This document shows, piece after piece, positions 34,775 to 39,728 of a stretch of DNA of 39,728 bases (its first letter is position 1; each line of letters begins with the position of its first letter). The notes beneath the pieces were generated by a model, which worked only from the letters and a program-made list of their open reading frames with translations, was not told the DNA's origin and did no database searches. Made by a program: the position numbers and the translations under genes. The DNA is from Bacteroidetes bacterium GWF2_35_48 (GTDB taxonomy: Bacteria; Bacteroidota; Bacteroidia; Bacteroidales; GWF2-35-48): contig MEOG01000011.1 of assembly GCA_001769125.1 (NCBI GenBank), positions 1 to 39,728 on the forward strand. The letters run 5' to 3'.

Positions 34775-35671
34775 ATGAATCTAAATCATTATATTTTTGG
34801 GAAAAAAATAAAAAAATTAAAAGAATTTAATTCCAAGCCGGATGGCATTTTTAAAAACAAAGATGTCGCTCATGAAAAGCAAATAGCCAGTCTGGAAGAA
34901 TTAATAAAATTACAGGATATCCTTTATGCAGATGCGAAAAATTCTGTTCTTGTAATCTTACAATCATTAGATGCAGGAGGTAAAGACAGTGTAATTAAAC
35001 ACGTAATGTCAGGAGTAAACCCAATAGGATGTTCCGTCCATTGTTTTCCTGTGAAAAGTTTTAAAACAAAATCTGCACTAGAGCTGGAACATGATTACAT
35101 GTACCGATTTCATCAGACAATACCTACGAAAGGGCGTATCGGGCTTTTTAATCGTTCTTACTATGAAGAAGTACTGCTAACCCGAATTCATCCTGAAATT
35201 ATCCTTGGTGAAAAATTACCGGGAGTTTCTGAAAAAAGTATTAACAGTGATGAATTCTGGCATCAACGATATCAAGAAATCAATAATTTTGAAAAATATT
35301 GTGTTAACAATGGTATTCATATCATAAAATTATTCCTGAATATTTCAAAAGAAGAACAACGTCAACGCCTTCTTGAACGTATCAATACACCCGAAAAAAA
35401 CTGGAAATTTGGCATGGATGACCTTATTGAAAGAAGATATTGGGATAATTATATGAAAATCTACGAGGAAATATTTAAAGCTACATCAACAGATTATGCG
35501 CCATGGTACATTATTCCTGCTGATAAGAAATGGCACATGTTTGCATCTATAAGTAATATTATAGTTGATAAACTAACTTCTCTTAAGCTTAAATATCCTG
35601 AAATTTCTGTAAAACAAAGGCAGGAAATATCAGAAGCAAAAAAAATTCTTGAAAATGATACAGAAAAATAA
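34775..35671 (+). CDS. Polyphosphate kinase 2 family protein
   Basis: This 298-residue PPK2-fold kinase transfers phosphate between polyphosphate and nucleotides. The Walker A-like loop is SLDAGGKDSVIKHVMSG (GGK at 68-70) and the Walker B-like part is GRIGLFNRSYYEEVLLTRIHPE (120-141). The lid arginines are in RQRLLERINTPEKNWKFGMDDLIERRYWDNY, followed by the conserved APWYIIPADKKWHMF. The short one-domain form and sequence fit the polyphosphate:nucleotide phosphotransferase group; whether it prefers AMP or ADP cannot be read. The DUF3109 gene follows after 6 bases, so both are co-transcribed. Confidence 0.93.
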   Translation: MNLNHYIFGKKIKKLKEFNSKPDGIFKNKDVAHEKQIASLEELIKLQDILYADAKNSVLVILQSLDAGGKDSVIKHVMSGVNPIGCSVHCFPVKSFKTKSALELEHDYMYRFHQTIPTKGRIGLFNRSYYEEVLLTRIHPEIILGEKLPGVSEKSINSDEFWHQRYQEINNFEKYCVNNGIHIIKLFLNISKEEQRQRLLERINTPEKNWKFGMDDLIERRYWDNYMKIYEEIFKATSTDYAPWYIIPADKKWHMFASISNIIVDKLTSLKLKYPEISVKQRQEISEAKKILENDTEK

Positions 35672-35677
35672 TATCAA

Positions 35678-36250
35678 ATGCTCCAGATAGAAAATACCAT
35701 AATAAGCCTTGATGTATTAGAAAAAAAATTCTGCTGTGATTTACAAAAATGCAAAGGATGCTGCTGTGTGAACGGCGATTCGGGCGCACCGCTTACTATT
35801 GAAGAAACAGGAATTTTAAGCGACATTTATCCTGAAATAAAAAAATACCTCAGAGAAGAAGGAATTCACGCTATTGAATCCAATGGTTTGTTTTATACAG
35901 ATTCCGAATTCGATCAGGTTACAATGCTTATTAATGGGAAAGAATGTGCTTTCACAATAATTGAAGATGGAATTTACAAATGCGCAATAGAAAAAGCTTT
36001 TTACAACGGAGATATTGATTTTCAAAAGCCTCTCTCCTGCCATCTTTACCCTATTCGAATAAAAAAACATTCTCGTTTCGAAGCCGTAAATTATAATGAA
36101 TGGGTTTTATGCAAACCTGCTTTGCAGAATGGAGAAGAGCTGAATATTCCGCTATATATCGCTGTAAAAGATGCGCTGATCAGAAAATACGGACAAGAAT
36201 GGTTCGACCAACTTGATTATGCTGCGAAAAACTTAAAAATTGAGAAATAG
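35678..36250 (+). CDS. DUF3109 family Cys-rich protein
   Basis: This 190-residue protein has the DUF3109 signature. The N-terminal CCDLQKCKGCCCVNGDSGAPL (residues 19-39, six cysteines) and a second set (C in GKECAFTI, IYKCAIE, LSCHLYPIRI) suggest a bound metal or Fe-S cluster similar to YkgJ-like proteins. No enzymatic role is known. It sits directly behind the PPK2-like gene (6-base gap). The end overlaps a possible upstream start of the next gene, but a better start for that gene lies at 36291. Confidence 0.88.
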   Translation: MLQIENTIISLDVLEKKFCCDLQKCKGCCCVNGDSGAPLTIEETGILSDIYPEIKKYLREEGIHAIESNGLFYTDSEFDQVTMLINGKECAFTIIEDGIYKCAIEKAFYNGDIDFQKPLSCHLYPIRIKKHSRFEAVNYNEWVLCKPALQNGEELNIPLYIAVKDALIRKYGQEWFDQLDYAAKNLKIEK

Positions 36251-36253
36251 TTT

Positions 36254-36261
36254 TAATTTTG
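36254..36261 (+). promoter_or_regulatory. -7 element for the outer-membrane barrel gene
   Basis: TAATTTTG matches TAnnTTTG and is placed 30 bases before the ATG at 36291. This supports that start over the earlier in-frame ATG at 36240, which lies upstream of the element. Confidence 0.4.
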
Positions 36262-36290
36262 TCCTGTTTCTGTATTTTCAAATTCATTTA

Positions 36291-37046
36291 ATGATACAAA
36301 TAGCACGAATAAAATTCTTTCTATTTTTCAATCTGTTTATTTTGGTTTCATTTCTGTCTTTCTCTCAGCAGAAAAAAAATGAAATCAGAGAGAACTATCA
36401 TTTTACCTATTTTGGGATTAACTACAGCCCGATTATTCCAAGCAATATTATTCAGAAAAACGATGTTACTATTGTCCGGGACTCAATAACCATGAGCATT
36501 AACCAGAAACCGGGTTTTGTATTTGGAATGGAAGTAAAACACGATTTTACCCGTTTTTTTGCACTTCAAACCGGATTAAATTTCATCAGACGGACTTACA
36601 ATGTTGATGTTAAAGACAAAGACACAAGCCACACTGCTTCTTTAAAATTTATAGGATACGAAATACCCTTGCTCGGCTTAGGTTTCGTGCGTGTGGCAGA
36701 GCACTTTTATGCCAATGTATCTGCCGGGTTCTGCTTTAATTTTTTTCCCTCTGATATTGCTGTATCTAAATTTTACGGACAACGCTATCGCTGGACTCAA
36801 ATAGCAATAATGGCCAACGTGGGTATTGAATACAGAAACGAAAACTACGGCAATTTTTACGTGGGAGTAATGTACCAGCACCAGGAGCGCAGCATGATGA
36901 CTGTTTTTTATTTCAGAGAATATGTTTATGGAAAATCTAATGCTTATATTGGGCTTTCAGGAAATTATCTTTCACTGAATTTAAAATACTATTTTCCTCA
37001 AAATCCCCAGAAAGAGAAAAAGAAAAAGAGATACGGTGATAATTAA
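36291..37046 (+). CDS. Outer-membrane beta-barrel protein (porin-family-like)
   Basis: This protein of about 251 residues has a signal sequence in FFLFFNLFILVSFLSFSQQ. The barrel strands have typical turns: FVFGMEVKHDFTRFFALQTGLNFIRRTYNV, ANVSAGFCFNFFPSDIAV, MANVGIEYRNENYGNFYVGVMYQHQ. It ends in GLSGNYLSLNLKYYFPQNPQKEKKKKRYGDN. The last barrel strand is therefore followed by an unusual short Lys-rich tail. I prefer the start at 36291 because the signal peptide and the -7 element fit it. It belongs to the broad OMP_b-brl_2-type family with unknown cargo. Confidence 0.75.
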   Translation: MIQIARIKFFLFFNLFILVSFLSFSQQKKNEIRENYHFTYFGINYSPIIPSNIIQKNDVTIVRDSITMSINQKPGFVFGMEVKHDFTRFFALQTGLNFIRRTYNVDVKDKDTSHTASLKFIGYEIPLLGLGFVRVAEHFYANVSAGFCFNFFPSDIAVSKFYGQRYRWTQIAIMANVGIEYRNENYGNFYVGVMYQHQERSMMTVFYFREYVYGKSNAYIGLSGNYLSLNLKYYFPQNPQKEKKKKRYGDN

Positions 37047-37067
37047 TTGAGGTTAGATAAATTTTAG

Positions 37068-37159
37068 AAAATGTTTTTTTGGGAAGTCGGAAGTCGGAAG
37101 TTGGAAGTTGATGCAGCTTCGTACTTCGTGCTTCCAGCTTCCGACTAAAAAAACATTTT
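37068..37159. repeat. 92-bp palindromic element
   Basis: The outer arms AAAATGTTTTTTT (37068-37080) and AAAAAAACATTTT (37147-37159) are exact complements. The inner arms GTCGGAAGTTGGAAG (37093-37107) and CTTCCAGCTTCCGAC (37131-37145) pair with one G-T. GAAGTCG and GAAGTTG decay tandemly in between. It lies between two plus-strand genes. A dispersed Bacteroidota-style palindromic repeat is likely; it may also end transcription. Confidence 0.7.
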
Positions 37160-37208
37160 ACGTAATATGTGTTAATAATAAATTTCAATAAAAATTCCTC
37201 TTTGAACG

Positions 37209-39215
37209 ATGAAAACAAAAGACAAAAAACAGAAAGGGAAACAAAAAATTGAAAAGCTAAAACCAAATACAGAACCAATAATTTTCCCTACTCATAAAAA
37301 TTTTTTCTTTTATATTTTTCTTTGCATATCTTTCCTATCCAGCTTTATTTTTTATCTTTTAACATTAGCTCCCACAGTAACGCTTGAAGATTCCGGAGAA
37401 CTCATTGCTGCTGCCTATTCATTGGGAGTTCCGCACGAGCCTGGATACCCGCTGTTTGTTGTTTTTGGAAAATTATTTTCATTGCTTCCCCTTGGAGATA
37501 TAGCCTACAGACTAAATCTTATGTCTGCATTTTTTACATCGCTTGCAGGTGTATTTTTATTTTACAGCATGGTATTGATTATTGAAAATACCTTTATCAA
37601 AACTGATTTCTGGAAAAAATTTTCAGAACAAAAAATAAAAATACTGAATTATATAATTGCTTTTTCTGCTGCATCATTTTTTACACTAGCGTTTGAAACA
37701 TGGGAACAATCTATCATTACAGAAGTGTATGGAATATATAATTTTACTATTGCAATTGCTCTGTTTTTATTTCTGAAATGGCTAAGAATTGAAGATATAA
37801 ATCATAGAAAAAAATCTTTTTTACTTTTATGCTTTGCAATAGGAATATCCTTTACTTCTCACAATACAGCAGGTCTTCTGATTCCTGTACTTGGAGGATT
37901 CATGCTTATCTATGAAAGAAAAACCCTTCTTGATTTTAAATTCATGGGAAAAGCCATTGCTTTTTTTATTCTTGGTTTGACACCCTGGCTATTGCTTCCG
38001 GTTTTTTCATCTTTTACTCCCGCTGTTGACTGGGGTAATCCGGAAAATATTACAAACTTTTTCAGGGTTGTTACACGCCATCAATACCAGTTTCAAGAGA
38101 CCGAATCTCAAGGCATGGGAACTGTTTTTACATTCTTTTTTAAGGATATTTTACCCGATCAGTGGTACCCGGTTTTTCTCATTTTAATTCCTGTCGGAAT
38201 TTATATTTTATATAAGCAAAACAAACATTTTTTCTGGTTCAGTATTTTCTTTTTGATAATGGCAGTACCCGTGATGTCTTATCTTACCAGAGATTACCTG
38301 AACAATGAAGAAAACCGCACGCTTGTATCCATTGCGTATATCCCTGCATATCTTATGTTATCCCTGTTGATGGCTACCGGATTATTCTATAGTATCACAC
38401 GCATAAAAACAGCCTACAAGGGTCTGATTGTAATTGCCGTCTTAATAAGCGCAAGCACATTTTCGAATACCATAAAAAATTACGGAAGACTTACAATGAA
38501 AGATTATTTTTTTGCGCAACAATATGCAGAAAATATTTTCAACAACTTACCGAAAAATACACTATTTATGGTAAACTGGGACCCTTTTGCATTTCCAATG
38601 AACTATTACCAATTTGTAGAAAAGAAAAGAACAGACCTGCTGGTAATAGATCAGATGCTACTGAAAAGAAGCTGGTATATTCAATGGCTGAAAGAAAATT
38701 ACCCTGATTACATGAAACAAATTGAAGCCCCTGTTGAAGGATTTCTAATAGCAGTTGCCCCTTTTGAAAACGGAGATAATTATGACGGAAATCTTATACA
38801 GAAAAATTATATTTCCATGATCAATGCTTTTATTGATGCCACTTTTAAAAATAATCATTCTGTTTATTTTGCGTACATTCCTGAAAAAGAAATCCTCAGA
38901 AATTACAGACTTGAGCCACAATATGCGGCATATAAATATGTAAATACAACTGTTTTAGATTCTACAATAAATGATGCGTCTATTAATTTATCCTATTTCC
39001 TGAACCACAATATCAACCGCGACCGTATGGCAAATTACATGAGCGATTATTATGGCGATTTGTATGGTATGCGGGGAACAATGCTTGAGCAGGAAGGAAA
39101 AAAAGAAACAGCGCTGGAACATTATTTAAAAGCAGCTCTCCTGTTAGATAAAAAATCAAAAAAATATTTATATACGCATGAAAGGATAAGGGCTTTGAAG
39201 GATGGGAAATTGTAG
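37209..39215 (+). CDS. DUF2723 (GT-C type) membrane protein
   Basis: This 668-residue protein has a Lys-rich cytoplasmic start (1-30), about ten to twelve membrane helices and a C-terminal soluble part with a final TPR-like helix pair (GTMLEQEGKKETALEHYLKAALLL). The family signature in the first loop is APTVTLEDSGELIAAAYSLGVPHEPGYPLF (54-83), with the acidic pair Glu60/Asp61 where GT-C enzymes hold the catalytic residue. DUF2723 proteins are assigned to CAZy GT117 and linked to protein O-mannosylation in Bacteroidota. The exact substrate here is inferred. The stop codon lies inside the palindrome at 39210-39241. Confidence 0.9.
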   Translation: MKTKDKKQKGKQKIEKLKPNTEPIIFPTHKNFFFYIFLCISFLSSFIFYLLTLAPTVTLEDSGELIAAAYSLGVPHEPGYPLFVVFGKLFSLLPLGDIAYRLNLMSAFFTSLAGVFLFYSMVLIIENTFIKTDFWKKFSEQKIKILNYIIAFSAASFFTLAFETWEQSIITEVYGIYNFTIAIALFLFLKWLRIEDINHRKKSFLLLCFAIGISFTSHNTAGLLIPVLGGFMLIYERKTLLDFKFMGKAIAFFILGLTPWLLLPVFSSFTPAVDWGNPENITNFFRVVTRHQYQFQETESQGMGTVFTFFFKDILPDQWYPVFLILIPVGIYILYKQNKHFFWFSIFFLIMAVPVMSYLTRDYLNNEENRTLVSIAYIPAYLMLSLLMATGLFYSITRIKTAYKGLIVIAVLISASTFSNTIKNYGRLTMKDYFFAQQYAENIFNNLPKNTLFMVNWDPFAFPMNYYQFVEKKRTDLLVIDQMLLKRSWYIQWLKENYPDYMKQIEAPVEGFLIAVAPFENGDNYDGNLIQKNYISMINAFIDATFKNNHSVYFAYIPEKEILRNYRLEPQYAAYKYVNTTVLDSTINDASINLSYFLNHNINRDRMANYMSDYYGDLYGMRGTMLEQEGKKETALEHYLKAALLLDKKSKKYLYTHERIRALKDGKL

Positions 39216-39241
39216 ATACGATGCACGCATCGTATCTACAA
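39210..39241. repeat. 32-bp palindrome overlapping the DUF2723 gene end
   Basis: TTGTAGATACGATGC, two bases, then its exact reverse complement. It covers the last Leu codon and the stop of the DUF2723 gene. There is no T-run, so a classical terminator is doubtful. The TTGTAG...CTACAA ends are like those around 31187, which suggests a family of dispersed palindromes. Confidence 0.7.
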
Positions 39242-39258
39242 TACAACATGCAACGTAT

Positions 39259-39714
39259 TCAATACACTCCCTTATCATAAGGTCGCATTGCGCCAAACCA
39301 TTTGATGATTTTTTCTCCGATGCCGGGAGCATTTACATGTATAATATACAAGCCGCTTCCTATGGAGGTATCGTACATATTTTTCAGATTCCATTCCTGA
39401 ATTGTTGATGCTTCGTTTTTATCAAATTTCCTTATCAGTTTACCATTCAATGTATAAATGGATATTGTACATTTCTCAGGAAGATTTACTATTTTTACAA
39501 GATTCTCAGACGGTGTTAATTCATACGCACTGTAAGCGTAATAAGGATTCGGCACTACACAAATCAAATCCAAAGCGCTTTTCGCAACATCTGTTCTGTT
39601 TGTTTGTGTTTTTAAACTTCCGGTACTGAAAGAATAACTAATGTTTCGGACTTCATATTTGTTTAATAATGAATGATATGCAGTTAGAAAATATTTCCAT
39701 TTTGCGTTGTTTTC
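39259..39714 (-). CDS. C-terminal end of a type IX-secreted protein (partial, at window edge)
   Basis: The frame reads KWKYFLTAYHSLLNKYEVRNISY, then VAKSALDLICVVPNPYYAYSAYE, VKIVNLPEKCTISIYTLNGKLIRKF and GSGLYIIHVNAPGIGEKIIKWFGAMRP. This is a C-terminal segment with VPNPYYAYS and the sorting-domain strands seen in large type IX (Por) cargo proteins. It has no start. It runs upstream to an in-frame TAG at 39715-39717, 11 bases from the edge, although such proteins normally continue for hundreds of residues. So the gene is either broken here or frame-shifted; the window ends before this can be settled. Confidence 0.7.
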   Translation of the reverse strand, partial: ENNAKWKYFLTAYHSLLNKYEVRNISYSFSTGSLKTQTNRTDVAKSALDLICVVPNPYYAYSAYELTPSENLVKIVNLPEKCTISIYTLNGKLIRKFDKNEASTIQEWNLKNMYDTSIGSGLYIIHVNAPGIGEKIIKWFGAMRPYDKGVY

Positions 39715-39728
39715 CTATTTTAATCATC

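Noticed and set aside
1-39728. CRISPR array, tRNA or rRNA genes
   Set aside because: No regularly spaced repeats with unique spacers, and no cloverleaf or rRNA-like sequence, were seen in the window.

Overview
The window is AT-rich chromosomal DNA from a member of the Bacteroidota. Several independent signs agree: a PorZ-type protein and a second protein with a type IX secretion (Por) tail, a DUF2723 mannosyltransferase-like protein, a CarboxypepD-reg/TonB-dependent receptor, a WG-repeat protein, a DUF3109 protein, futalosine-route menaquinone synthesis, and repeated TAnnTTTG promoter elements of the Bacteroidota primary sigma factor. No rRNA, tRNA or CRISPR array was seen. The sequence cannot fix the genus.

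Layout. 1-1190: a RES/Xre toxin-antitoxin pair closed by a strong bidirectional terminator. 1196-5031 (minus): small heat-shock protein, heme-type TonB receptor and its small membrane-anchored neighbour. 5032-5731: AT-rich spacer with a candidate small RNA. 5732-7111: mqnB (futalosine hydrolase) and folE, divergent. 7071-8127: the last codons of folE occur three times, and a RelE/ParE-type toxin-antitoxin pair lies between copies 2 and 3. 8148-14601: parE (topoisomerase IV B), then divergent porZ and a GT-C-like membrane protein. 14649-17902 (minus): EEP phosphohydrolase, rhomboid protease, DsrE-like protein, SAM methyltransferase.

18003-24166 is the most striking region. A 5.75-kb restriction-modification island (HTH regulator, 'subunit M'-like protein, and a 1318-residue GIY-YIG nuclease/helicase/adenine methyltransferase) sits inside a GxxExxY gene. 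The two gene halves lie at either end of the island. They rejoin in frame to a 124-residue protein once one copy of a 7-bp direct repeat (CGCTTGT) is removed. Related hairpins flank the R-M operon, and the GxxExxY gene is itself bordered by an inverted repeat (TCCCACAAAGACAC), giving a nested structure.

24200-31147 (minus) is a DPP4-like peptidase followed by accessory genes: a secreted Cys-containing protein bordered by direct repeats, a DUF6265-YCII fusion, a beta-barrel protein, an Rpn-family nuclease with a heptad-repeat tail, and YjbQ. Intergenic palindromes and gene debris lie between them. 31247-39728 is mostly core: WG-repeat protein, gpmI, a PPK2-family kinase, a DUF3109 protein, an outer-membrane barrel, a DUF2723 protein, and at the edge the C-terminus of a type IX-secreted protein.

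Housekeeping functions (menaquinone, folate/pterin, chromosome decatenation, glycolysis, polyphosphate) are interleaved with defence and stress modules (two toxin-antitoxin pairs, R-M, Rpn, GxxExxY). Each such module is associated with repeats or gene scars.
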